Shown here piece after piece: positions 16,315 to 23,610 of a DNA stretch of 33,309 bases. This DNA is from Bryobacterales bacterium. Lineage in GTDB: Bacteria; Acidobacteriota; Terriglobia; Bryobacterales; Bryobacteraceae. Made by a program: the position numbers and the translations under genes. The notes below the pieces were generated by a model. That model had not been told where the DNA came from. It saw only the letters and a program-made list of their open reading frames with translations, and searched no databases. How positions within the stretch are numbered: the first letter of the stretch is position 1; the number at the start of each line of letters is the position of its first letter. The stretch spans positions 22,566 through 55,874 of the forward strand of contig PLDF01000221.1 in assembly GCA_003135055.1 (NCBI GenBank), written 5' to 3'.

Positions 16315-17922
16315 TCACGGTCGCGGCTCGGTAGCGCTCGACGGATTCACTTCAGGAGTGTCGAACTCCGATAGACCCCAGTTTTCGCGATTGAAGATCA
16401 TGGTGGTCTTCAGCCGCTCCATATCGGCCGCCCAGTCGAAGACTTTTTGGGAATCGATCCAGGGGATTCCCTTTGCGGCGAGCCGCTGGTACAAAAGCGC
16501 TTCGCCTTCCGGAGACCAGCCGGAACCGCTGGCGTGCTCGATGTGGTAGATGCGCATGGGATCGCGCAGCAGGTATTCCTTGGCGCCGCCGTAGTGCGCC
16601 ATGTAGCAGAAGACGGAATCGATATTCATCGAGAAAAGGTCGAATTCCGGATAGCCGCGCAGCTCCATCCAGTGGCTGCGATGCGCCAGGGTGAAATCGC
16701 CGCAGGCGTTGGTGTGGAGATTGGCGGGAGGAGTTGCGGGCAGGGCCACGGAAGCGGATTCTCCGCCGAAGGTAACGGACGGGCCGCTGCCGCTATCCGA
16801 ATCGATGCGCACTGCGGGGCGCGTGTAAAAAGGCAGTCCGACGCGGATGGGACCTTTTCGCCGCGGCAGGTTCCAAAGAAAACGGGCGCCACCCACGGCG
16901 ACCTCGCGGAAGCGCGACACGGGGCGAAAAGGCGCCGGTCCGGCGGTGAGTGGCGCGGATTCCGGCGAAGAATCGGCGAGCCAATCGCAGCGGAAGACCC
17001 GGAAACTGAGCAGCCGGCCGTTGATCAGGGCTTCGCCGCCGCTCCTGATGCCGAGGCGGACTGTATCCATATAAGGCTCAACTCGCACACGTAGGCTGGC
17101 GCGGCGTTCAACGTGCGTTTCGTGAACCATGCTTCCTTGAGCGTCCAGCAAGCGGAGCGGGAATGGGGCAAAACCGGTTGCGGGGCCGCCTTCCGTCTCC
17201 AGTTGCAGAATGCGGGTCTGCGGCGATGGCAGGATTCCGATCTCGGCATCCTCGCCGGCCCATCGGAAGATCTGCCCAAAGTGCTGCTCGGGCGGGTACC
17301 AGCCGCGGCCGAAGAAGATTCCCTGGCCTGGGGTGACGACATCGATGGGGCCCAGGCGGCGGAGGCCGTCCGCGGTGAGCGCAAAGGTGCCCTCGCGCGC
17401 GTTGAGGCGAATGCGATGGGTGCGGCAGTAGGCGAGCTGTTCCTCTAGGGAAGCGGCGGCGGGCACATCGGCATCCACGTCATGGCGGTCGATGCGGTAC
17501 ATGCGGCCGTGTTCCAGACGGCGCGCGGCGATGAACTCCATCAGCTCGCTGGAAAGCAGGATATCGATATTCGTCGCCAGGATGAATTCGCCTTCCGCGC
17601 GGCGAATACCGGCGTTCTTGGCGATCATCTGGTAGAGCGGCAGGGCCTGGTGGTGGCGATAGCGGCGATGCCATTCGGGAGGAACCGTCAGCACGCGGAA
17701 GCGGCACGGACCGGGGTCCGGCCAGCGCAAGACTTCGGCGAGCGGCGGCTTTTCGGGCGGCGGATTCCAGTCGACCAACACCAGCTCCATCGGAAGATCG
17801 TAGCGCCGCGCTTGCCCGGCCAGCGCATTCACGAAGATTTGGATGCGGCGAAGCAGGTTGGCTCCATGATCGTCGTTTCGGGCAGTAGCGACAACGGAGA
17901 GATAGGGCCGCTCGGCAGGCAT
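16315..17922 (-). CDS. glycosyltransferase family 2-like protein
   Basis: A 535-residue protein read from the ATG at 17922 (MPAERPYLSVVATARNDDHG). An ATG ten codons upstream (17952) is an alternative. The larger open frame running to 18543 is not used, because its first 200 codons cross the retroelement template and show no homology-like pattern. Residues 5-230 look like a GT-A fold: SVVATARND strand, MELVLVDWNPP, then EGEFILATNIDILLSSE, where NID sits at the DxD position. The C-terminal 300 residues contain a beta-rich part and a second recognisable block, DLFSMNIDSVFCYMAHYGG, followed by MRIYHIEHASGSGWSPEG. A role in surface glycan synthesis is plausible. It is co-oriented with, and downstream of, the retroelement, about 400 bp from the template repeat. 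Acceptor and donor are unknown. Confidence 0.7.
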   Translation of the reverse strand: MPAERPYLSVVATARNDDHGANLLRRIQIFVNALAGQARRYDLPMELVLVDWNPPPEKPPLAEVLRWPDPGPCRFRVLTVPPEWHRRYRHHQALPLYQMIAKNAGIRRAEGEFILATNIDILLSSELMEFIAARRLEHGRMYRIDRHDVDADVPAAASLEEQLAYCRTHRIRLNAREGTFALTADGLRRLGPIDVVTPGQGIFFGRGWYPPEQHFGQIFRWAGEDAEIGILPSPQTRILQLETEGGPATGFAPFPLRLLDAQGSMVHETHVERRASLRVRVEPYMDTVRLGIRSGGEALINGRLLSFRVFRCDWLADSSPESAPLTAGPAPFRPVSRFREVAVGGARFLWNLPRRKGPIRVGLPFYTRPAVRIDSDSGSGPSVTFGGESASVALPATPPANLHTNACGDFTLAHRSHWMELRGYPEFDLFSMNIDSVFCYMAHYGGAKEYLLRDPMRIYHIEHASGSGWSPEGEALLYQRLAAKGIPWIDSQKVFDWAADMERLKTTMIFNRENWGLSEFDTPEVNPSSATEPRP

Positions 17923-18328
17923 GGCTTGGCTCAAGCGACATTGTAGCGGCATTTGGGGGTTATGCCGCCAACGGGTATAAGCGTTGGAATAAGGCCGATC
18001 CCATACAACGAATTGCGGCCCCTGACAGCGTGGATATATTGCTGAACGTTCGGGGACCTCTTGACTGGTTGCTTGATGGTAGGGCTGTTCGCGACAGGAA
18101 TCCGGCGGGGTTGCGAGTCCCCATGTTTGGGGGCCAGATCTGTGCCCAACCCGGGTTGACGTTCGCTGAGGAGCTACCAGAAAACCCGGGTCCGCTTGCT
18201 GTTTGACGCCCTGGACACCGGCGTCGGGATCAACGGCCCGGAAACGGAGTTGGCACTCCCGGAATCTCCGTGGATGAAACCGGTTCCCGCCCGCGGGCCC
18301 AAATACCACAGGGGCCCCGCTCCGCATA
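17923..18328. other. spacer between template repeat and glycosyltransferase
   Basis: About 400 bp downstream (in retroelement sense) of TR, with no supported gene. In the - strand sense the first 50 nt can fold: GCGGGGCCC and GGGCCCGC flank an 11-nt loop, around 18286-18320. The palindrome ACCCGGGT occurs twice, near 18151 and 18185. The 3' part of the template RNA may extend into this region. Confidence 0.4.
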
Positions 18329-18439
18329 CCCGGCACAACGAAACCCGATGTTGTTGTTCCGGTTCGTTGGCTCGTTCCTGTTACGGTTCGAGACGCGGAC
18401 GTTCTGAGGATTGTTGTTCCACGAGCCCCCGCGCATTTC
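18329..18439 (-). repeat. DGR template repeat (TR)
   Basis: A 111-bp segment aligning without gaps to 19929-20039 at an offset of exactly 1600. By hand count 89 positions are identical and 22 differ. Of the 22, 21 are adenines in the - strand TR and one is T to A (18407). TR has 31 adenines in this sense, of which 21 are altered in VR. It is rich in AAC codons, reading [11 protein letters not shown] then [17 protein letters not shown] in the target frame. AAC is the codon that adenine mutagenesis can diversify most widely without making stops. The last 22 bp toward the RT-distal end are identical in TR and VR. Confidence 0.93.
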
Positions 18440-18457
18440 GGCCGTGTTCCGCTGCCC

Positions 18458-19504
18458 TTAGGATAAACTGTTCGAACAGATTTTGCCGAAGACGCCATGT
18501 GTCGCCGAAGGCGGCATGGCCGAGCCAGGACCGCACCCGGCACTGCACTTGCTCGAACGCAGTCGCCCCGCGTGGTAAAGCGCCGCCATCTTCTTGAGCC
18601 GCCGTCTCATGCGGACCACGTTGGGGCGCGCCAGCCGCATCTGCCCCGGTAGGATCCGCCAACCGAGAAATGTCAGCCCCTCAGCGCAACGATAGACACG
18701 GAACTTGCGCTCGTGCGGACTCAGGCGGAGGCATTGAAGGAACTCCCGAATCCGTTCCGCCATCAAACCTAATTCCCGCTTGTCGTCGCCGAAGAGAACG
18801 AAATCGTCCACATATCTCAGATACAGAGCCGGCTTTAATTCCCGCAACACGAAATGGTCGAGCGGATTCAGATAGACGTTCGCAAAAAACTGGGACGTCT
18901 GATTTCCAATCGGCACTCCTCGCCGCCTCTCGAATGGCGTAAATAGCGAATCGCCAGGAAAGTACTCGATGACTTCCTCCTGTTCGTTCGACCCGTCGAC
19001 GATCAACTCCGCCAGATCGAGGGTCCTGCGGCACTTGATCGCCCGCCCGATCAGTTCCTTCAAAATGGAGTGATCGATGGATGGGAAGTATTTCCGGATG
19101 TCGCACTTCAGGACGTAGCGGCTCCGGCGGCACGCATCCCGCGCTAGTTTCAGAGCCCGATGCTGTCCGAATCCCTTGCGCGATGCGAACGAGTAATCGG
19201 TGAACCGGGGCTCGAAAACCTGTTCGAGCACGCGCGTTAAAGCGTGATGAACCACCCGGTCCCGAAATGACGCCGCCGAGATCTGCCGTGGTTTCGGATC
19301 GTGGATCCAAAATGTGCGATAGACGCCCGGGCGGTACGTTCCTTCCTCCAACTCGCCCTGAAGCCTGCAAAGATTGGGCTCAAGTTCGTGCAGAAAACGG
19401 GCGACGTCAGGCCTCTTGCGCTTTCCCAGCGCCGCCGCGCGCGTGGATTCCACAAGGTTTTCCCAACTGGCCAGTTGCGGCCACAGATTACCGGTCCGCT
19501 TCAT
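18458..19504 (-). CDS. DGR reverse transcriptase (apparent C-terminal frameshift)
   Basis: A 348-codon frame from the ATG at 19504. RT motifs are clear: [12 protein letters not shown] with catalytic Asp135; [23 protein letters not shown] (about 197-218), whose GNQTSQ is the DGR-specific form of the motif that is QGxxxSP in retron and group II intron RTs; and [10 protein letters not shown] with YVDD at 231-234. After Leu315 the protein loses its family character ([12 protein letters not shown]...). The shifted frame from about 18557 gives [19 protein letters not shown] and [14 protein letters not shown], the expected thumb/C-terminal segment. One missing base around 18557-18562 explains this. 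The restored protein would be about 374 residues, ending at 18381 inside TR. The gene overlaps the avd stop by 17 bp, implying translational coupling. Either a mutation or a sequence error is possible. Confidence 0.9.
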   Translation of the reverse strand: MKRTGNLWPQLASWENLVESTRAAALGKRKRPDVARFLHELEPNLCRLQGELEEGTYRPGVYRTFWIHDPKPRQISAASFRDRVVHHALTRVLEQVFEPRFTDYSFASRKGFGQHRALKLARDACRRSRYVLKCDIRKYFPSIDHSILKELIGRAIKCRRTLDLAELIVDGSNEQEEVIEYFPGDSLFTPFERRRGVPIGNQTSQFFANVYLNPLDHFVLRELKPALYLRYVDDFVLFGDDKRELGLMAERIREFLQCLRLSPHERKFRVYRCAEGLTFLGWRILPGQMRLARPNVVRMRRRLKKMAALYHAGRLRSSKCSAGCGPGSAMPPSATHGVFGKICSNSLS

Positions 19505-19853
19505 GTCTTTGACGCGTGCTTTTCAGCCAGCCCCCCGCCATCCGGCCCACTTCGTCCATAGCTTTGCCGGCGAATTCATGGCCGGCGAGATTCACAACGC
19601 GCAGATCTTTCGCGAGCCGCATCAAATAGCGGATGCGGTTCACTTCCCGTACCGCCGCTCCCAGCGATCCCGCGTTGCGCGCCTGATAAGTTGCGTCCAC
19701 CAAATTCATCAGCAGTTCGATCGACGCGGTCACCAGGCTCTGGCCGATCGAGAACTTGAAGGACTTGGGGAACTTCTCCACTTTGGGAATGATCCAAAGC
19801 GCCCAATCATAGGCCTTCTGAACAACTACCGCCGGCTCTGTCTGATTGCTCAA
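19488..19853 (-). CDS. avd: DGR accessory variability determinant (Avd), four-helix bundle
   Basis: About 121 residues, a helical protein with the Avd/23S-intervening-sequence-protein pattern: [26 protein letters not shown], then [32 protein letters not shown] and [14 protein letters not shown]. Avd forms a basic pentameric barrel that binds the RT and template RNA and is needed for mutagenic retrohoming. No ATG is available; the frame opens with TTG at 19853, whose two Ts are the end of a T8 tract, or with TTG at 19904 upstream of the hairpin. Neither has a good ribosome binding site, so the start is uncertain. The last 17 bp overlap the RT gene. The upstream hairpin/T-tract may limit read-through from the target gene. 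Confidence 0.88.
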   Translation of the reverse strand: MSNQTEPAVVVQKAYDWALWIIPKVEKFPKSFKFSIGQSLVTASIELLMNLVDATYQARNAGSLGAAVREVNRIRYLMRLAKDLRVVNLAGHEFAGKAMDEVGRMAGGWLKSTRQRHEADR

Positions 19854-19886
19854 AAAAAATCCCCAGGGGGGAAGGGTCCCCCCTGG
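19852..19886 (-). terminator. hairpin with T-tract between target gene and avd
   Basis: In the - strand sense: CCAGGGGGG, loop ACCCTT, CCCCCCTGG, then GGA and TTTTTTTT. This is a 9-bp GC-rich stem followed by eight Ts, a textbook intrinsic terminator, 36 bp after the target stop codon. DGRs often have a hairpin just beyond VR that aids homing, so it may serve as terminator, homing hairpin or both. It separates the target from avd-RT in transcription, suggesting that avd-RT-TR depend on read-through or on a separate promoter. Confidence 0.75.
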
Positions 19887-19922
19887 CCCCCCTCGTAAAC
19901 TCAAAACACAAGACTCTAAACT

Positions 19923-22838
19923 TTATTCCCCGGCACAACGAAACCCGATGAAGCTGTCCCGGTACGCCGGCACGCCCCCGTCACGGTTCGAGACGCGGAC
20001 GCCCAGTGGATTGTCGCCCCACGAGCCCCCGCGCAACACTTTCGCATGCTCTTCCCTGGGGCCGGCACGATTCTCCCGGCGTCCTGTTTGATAGGCGCCA
20101 AACCAATCATCGCACCATTCCCAAACGTTACCCAACATATCGCACAGCCCTTCCGACGTATTCCCTTTAGGAAACAGGCCTACCGGCGTGGGGTGGCCTA
20201 CATCATAGTTCGCACGCGAGGCATCGAGCGGCGGCTCATTCCCCCACGGATACCTGCCGCCCTCGGGACCTCGCGCCGCACGCTCCCATTCCGCTTCCGC
20301 CGGCAATCGCCCTCCCGCCCATGAGCAGTATGCGGCGGCCTCAAACCAACTGACGCCGACCACCGGCCGGCTCGGATACTGTTTCTGCCGCTCCCAGTTC
20401 TCGGGCTCCGCGAATTCGACGGACCCTTGCGCCCAGTGTTTCCGCGCTGAGTAGCCGCCATCCGCGATGAAGGCTCCGAACTCCTGCACCGTCACCGGGA
20501 ACCTCCCGATCCGGAATGCCCGCAGCGTCACTTCATGCACCGGCGACTCGTTGGGTTCAGCCTCCGGATCGTAGTTCCGGCCTCTCTTGTTCTCTTTCTG
20601 CGCTCCCATGTGGAAGCTCCCTGCGGGAATGGTCACCCAGTTAGCTCTCTCCAGCCTCGGGTCGCCTTCGAGCCGCGGGTCGCCCACCTGGCCCAGCAGG
20701 TCCGCGGCCTCGATTCGTTTCCCGATTTCGATCTTTTCGGCCTCCCCGGCCTCGAAGATCCCCATCACGTCCTTCACGGTGCGCTCGTAATCCGCGGTCT
20801 TCGGCTTGTACTCCATGCGCGAGAGGTCGCGCATCATCGCGCTGAGCAGAGCCACCGAGCGCACTTGATCCGCGAGCGTGGGCCGGTTTCCGAGTTTGCC
20901 CAGGATGGCCGCAAACAGCCCTTCGATCTTGGCCTCGCCCTGCTGGCGCAGCACTCCCCCCAGCAGGCGCATAGTTTCCCGCCATTCCGGACGATAGAGT
21001 TTTCCGCTATCGACCACCCGCTCGATCTGCTGTGTGTCGCCGAGGCTGGCGATTTCGCGCGCGGCCAGATACTCCTGGAAGCTCAAATGCCAGAACTTCA
21101 GGTCGCTGCCGGCCGAAGAGATGATTCCGCTGTCGTGTGTTTCGCGCTCCAGCAGTTCCTCACTCGCGTCCACGCTGCCGCCAAACTCGCTTGCGAGGAA
21201 CTCGGCGGCCAAGCGCTTGTTTACTTGTACCAGGCGGCCTCCGGCCGGTCCGTCCTGCATGTGGAGAGCCAGCCGCCGCATCGATTCCAGGCATTTTTCG
21301 GCCGGGGGGCGGCCCCGCATGTGCTCGTGCGCCGCAGCCAGCCAGCCCAGAATGGATCCATACAAGTCCACCCGATACTCCGGCAGCCGCTGGCCGTCGT
21401 GTTGCAGCACGGCGAGCGCGGTCAGCATCACCGGATTCCTGGCCATCTCCCGAATTTCGAAACGGCTCGCAAGCGCCAATTCCAATGCGTCCTTGAATTT
21501 CTTCGACTCGGTCCCGGTCAAGGCCAGGGCACGCGCGAAGTGATCGAAGAAGGTCTTGATTTCAGGGGGCTCCAGATCTCCGATCCGGGCCGGGTAAAAA
21601 CCCTTGAGTACCGAATCTCCAGCGTAACTGCCCGGCCGCGTACTTACCAGGAAGTCGCACTTGTAGAAGGACTGTGTGGCCTTCTCGAATAGGCGGGCGA
21701 TGCGCTCGCGCAAACGGCGTTCCGGAGCTTCGTCCAGGCCGTCGAACATCACCAGGCAGTTGCCGTCCTGGAGCCTGCCGCGGAAGAACGCCTCCGTGAG
21801 CCCCCATCCATCCCCTTCGCTTTGCTTGCTCAGGAAGTAGGGAATCCAGTCCGGCGCGTCGTCCGGCTTGGGCGACTCATCCACCGCCAGCAGTTTGGCC
21901 AGATCGGCAATGCGGATCAGTATCGGGAACCGCTGGTCGCCGGATGAGAGAAACGGCGGAGCGTCGGCAGGGCGGGTGTGGCGGAGCGTGCGGCACAACT
22001 CGAACGCTGTGCGGTGAAGGAAAGTTGATTTGCCCGACCCCGGGTCTCCGACGATGACCACATTGCGATGCGAGAGCGCGTGTTCCAGCACGACGCGACG
22101 CTGCTGCGCAATGCCTTTGGCTTCCTCGCCCGGCTTTTCCTGGGTTGAGGCGGTGGTGAGGGGAATATAAATCTCGTCGATTCCGAAGACGTACGGCTCG
22201 GCGCGTTTGGTTCTTAGAGCTTTGATGCGGATCTGGCTCGTGTCGCCTTCGAGGGCTTTCAGATAGATTTCCGGATCGCCGGAAGACACGCCCGCGTCCG
22301 GCATGTTTCGTCTGCGCCAGTCTGCCAATGCCTCGCCGACCAACGCACGCACGCTGGCGGCGTCGGTGAATTGCCCGCGGAATTTGCCGCTCAACTTCCG
22401 CTTGAATTCCTCCAGCTTCGCTTCGTTGCGGTCGACCTCCGCCGCAATTCCCGGCTTCTTCCTTTCGGTCACCAGGCGGTAGCTTTCGCGCAGTTCGGCC
22501 GGCCACGGGTAGTCCGGGTCCACCACAAACGCCAGCACTTCCTTTTTCGTGACGTTCCAGGCGTGCTCGCATTCGAGCCAGGTGATGCTCTTGGCGTCCG
22601 GGTTGGTTGGATCGGCCGGAACCCATCCGTAGCGGTGCGCCACGATCGCCACCACGACTTCCGCTTTGGCAACCTCATCGAGACAAGCCTGCAGCGAGGG
22701 CGTTCTTCCGTTGGCCGGGAAGTATTCCATCATCCGCGGATAGAATTCGTGACTCTTCGCGGCCAGCTCGGCCTGCGCGCGGTGCTCCTTGAGGTCCTCG
22801 GAAGTAGACGATATAAAGACAACGGGAACATGAGCCAT
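19923..22838 (-). CDS. DGR target: DUF4062-NACHT NTPase-FGE-like (C-type lectin) hypervariable sensor
   Basis: 971 residues from the ATG at 22838 (MAHVPVVFISSTSEDL), chosen because DUF4062 proteins start here; an in-frame start 28 codons upstream adds an unlikely leader. DUF4062 domain at about 4-115 (VFISSTSEDLKEHR, VAIVAHRYGWVP). NACHT NTPase at about 255-600: Walker A GDPGSGKST (264-272), Walker B CLVMFDGLDEA (361-371), STRPGSY (399-405), and the HLSFQEYLAARE winged-helix signature (about 584-594). FGE-sulfatase/C-type-lectin-like domain at about 733-970 (IPAGSFHMG, PVVGVSWFEAAAYCSWAGG, RLPAEAEWERAARG, MLGNVWEWCDDWFG, VLRGGSW, IGFRCAG). The catalytic cysteines of true formylglycine enzymes are not seen, so it should bind, not modify. 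VR covers residues 934-970. There is no signal peptide, so it is probably cytoplasmic. The layout suits a STAND-type receptor whose diversified lectin domain recognises a ligand and triggers the NTPase and N-terminal effector. Confidence 0.92.
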   Translation of the reverse strand: MAHVPVVFISSTSEDLKEHRAQAELAAKSHEFYPRMMEYFPANGRTPSLQACLDEVAKAEVVVAIVAHRYGWVPADPTNPDAKSITWLECEHAWNVTKKEVLAFVVDPDYPWPAELRESYRLVTERKKPGIAAEVDRNEAKLEEFKRKLSGKFRGQFTDAASVRALVGEALADWRRRNMPDAGVSSGDPEIYLKALEGDTSQIRIKALRTKRAEPYVFGIDEIYIPLTTASTQEKPGEEAKGIAQQRRVVLEHALSHRNVVIVGDPGSGKSTFLHRTAFELCRTLRHTRPADAPPFLSSGDQRFPILIRIADLAKLLAVDESPKPDDAPDWIPYFLSKQSEGDGWGLTEAFFRGRLQDGNCLVMFDGLDEAPERRLRERIARLFEKATQSFYKCDFLVSTRPGSYAGDSVLKGFYPARIGDLEPPEIKTFFDHFARALALTGTESKKFKDALELALASRFEIREMARNPVMLTALAVLQHDGQRLPEYRVDLYGSILGWLAAAHEHMRGRPPAEKCLESMRRLALHMQDGPAGGRLVQVNKRLAAEFLASEFGGSVDASEELLERETHDSGIISSAGSDLKFWHLSFQEYLAAREIASLGDTQQIERVVDSGKLYRPEWRETMRLLGGVLRQQGEAKIEGLFAAILGKLGNRPTLADQVRSVALLSAMMRDLSRMEYKPKTADYERTVKDVMGIFEAGEAEKIEIGKRIEAADLLGQVGDPRLEGDPRLERANWVTIPAGSFHMGAQKENKRGRNYDPEAEPNESPVHEVTLRAFRIGRFPVTVQEFGAFIADGGYSARKHWAQGSVEFAEPENWERQKQYPSRPVVGVSWFEAAAYCSWAGGRLPAEAEWERAARGPEGGRYPWGNEPPLDASRANYDVGHPTPVGLFPKGNTSEGLCDMLGNVWEWCDDWFGAYQTGRRENRAGPREEHAKVLRGGSWGDNPLGVRVSNRDGGVPAYRDSFIGFRCAGE
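19929..20039 (-). repeat. DGR variable repeat (VR)
   Basis: The 3'-terminal part of the target gene, paired base for base with TR at 18329-18439. Residue changes relative to TR (TR to VR) are: E934V, M935L, N941G, N942D, Q945L, N946G, N953D, R954G, N955G, E956V, T958A, N959Y, N961D, N962S, N963F. Invariant framework residues RGGSW, VRVSNR and IGFRCAG hold the fold. The stop codon follows one codon after the repeat. Confidence 0.93.
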
Positions 22839-22925
22839 CGCACCGCCAATTCTAGCCGAAAAGGCCAATGCCTCGGGCAAGTGCGATTCGACTGCACGCT
22901 GAAACGGGGCGGGTTCGTCCACGGA

Positions 22926-22944
22926 CCGGCGGCAAGACCGCCGG
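22926..22944. repeat. REP-like hairpin upstream of the DGR target
   Basis: CCGGCGG-CAAGA-CCGCCGG, a perfect 7-bp stem with a 5-nt loop, about 90 bp upstream of the target start and next to the degenerate repeat at 22957. No T-tract follows on either strand. Confidence 0.5.
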
Positions 22945-22956
22945 CGCTACCAGAAG

Positions 22957-23004
22957 CCCAAAAAGTCCGGCTCTGGAAGGGAGCCACCGAACAACCGGGA
23001 TGAG
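22957..23004. repeat. imperfect repeat, copy 1 (left of the DUF5615/DUF433 pair)
   Basis: About 48 bp matching 23816-23863 with roughly 8 mismatches by hand alignment. The shared core is GCCACCGAACAACCG. Both copies have the same orientation and bracket the toxin-antitoxin-like pair. Confidence 0.55.
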
Positions 23005-23023
23005 GCCTAATGCCTCAATTCCT

Positions 23024-23385
23024 TCAGATAGGCAACACCCGAATGCGGTGACGAAAGGAGTCCACGGTAACCAGAGCGCCAGCTTCGAGGTTTGGTTTAG
23101 CGGTTTGGATTGCCCGGACCACGATATCGCCAATCGCGTACGGTAGAACGTCCTGGGCGCGGACTTGAATGACACTGGGCTTGCTTGTCCGTAACGTGGC
23201 CAGTAGCATACCGAAATCGAGATCGTGCGTGAAAACGATCCAATCGTTGGCCGCGGCGAAATCGAAGATCTCAGAGTCAGCCGCCGACGGTTGACCGACT
23301 GTTGACCAGTGGACCGCTGTAAAGCCCCTTTCCGCCAGGAAGGGGATCCACAGCGGGCTCAGGTTCATGTCGATGAGGAATTCAT
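23024..23385 (-). pseudogene. DUF5615 (PIN-like) protein, likely frameshifted at its start
   Basis: The body reads FLIDMNLSPLWIPFLAERGF, then STVGQPSAADSEIFDFAAAN and DWIVFTHDLDFGMLLA, the pattern of DUF5615 PIN-like proteins, normally the toxin-like partner of DUF433. The conserved Asp of FLID is in place. The expected start would be ATG-AAn-TTC (MKFLID or MNFLID), overlapping the DUF433 stop as ATGA. The sequence has ATGAATTCC, one base short, so that ATG leads to an early stop. In-frame alternatives are a TTG 13 codons upstream of FLID or the ATG at 23368, which would remove the catalytic Asp strand. It is therefore either inactivated, started at TTG, or miscalled by one base. It ends at 23024. 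Confidence 0.65.
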
Positions 23386-23573
23386 GCGGCCGGCAGCGGC
23401 ACTTCGATTTCCTCAACGCGCCACGCGGCGTACGCCAACGCCTGACGGATGTCCTCGTCCTCAAGATAGGGATAGGCTGTCAGAATCTCGCTAAATCCGT
23501 GGCCCGAGGCCACCAATCCCACGATCGTTCGGACGGTTACGCGCATTCCGCGCACGCAGGGCTTGCCTCCCAT
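23382..23573 (-). CDS. DUF433 antitoxin-like protein, 5' end possibly frameshifted
   Basis: 63 residues from the ATG at 23573: MGGKPCVRGMRVTVRTIVGL, then SEILTAYPYLEDEDIRQALA. This is the DUF433 HTH fold typical of VapB-like antitoxins paired with DUF5615 proteins. Family members normally have about ten more residues before GGKPCVRG; the sequence upstream in this frame reads RITRNAAV, as expected, but is cut by a TAG. An ATG at 23610 begins MSSLEN in another frame. Adding two bases to the GAGA run near 23597 would join them as MSSLERITRNAAVMGGKP. It overlaps the DUF5615 frame by 4 bp (ATGA). The shorter protein may still be made. Confidence 0.7.
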   Translation of the reverse strand: MGGKPCVRGMRVTVRTIVGLVASGHGFSEILTAYPYLEDEDIRQALAYAAWRVEEIEVPLPAA

Positions 23574-23610
23574 GACAGCGGCGTTTCGCGTGATTCTCTA
23601 AGCTGGACAT

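Larger units (their letters stand above)
18329..22838 (-). mobile_element. diversity-generating retroelement (DGR)
   Basis: All core DGR parts are present on the - strand: target gene with a 3'-terminal variable repeat, avd, reverse transcriptase of the DGR clade, and template repeat downstream of the RT. In such systems the TR RNA is reverse transcribed with adenine-specific errors and the cDNA replaces VR, so the target protein is diversified while TR stays fixed. There is no sign of an integrase or phage genes around it, so this is a chromosomal, cellular DGR. The RT gene has an apparent frameshift (see the RT entry), so present activity is uncertain. Confidence 0.92.

Noticed and set aside
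18230..18436. 68-codon open frame starting MRGGSWNNN
   Set aside because: It is the template repeat read in the target frame plus random downstream codons, not a gene; the Asn run is the expected TR signature.
17953..18543. 5' extension of the glycosyltransferase frame, giving 742 codons
   Set aside because: This part crosses the TR and RT 3' end in a different frame and shows no family pattern; the GT-A fold starts at 17922.
20535..21692. 385-codon + strand frame opposite the DGR target
   Set aside because: Antisense shadow of the NACHT region; no start signal or family resemblance.
19923..22838. Target as an active formylglycine-generating enzyme
   Set aside because: The region of the catalytic cysteines is occupied by the variable segment and lacks them; no sulfatase is nearby.
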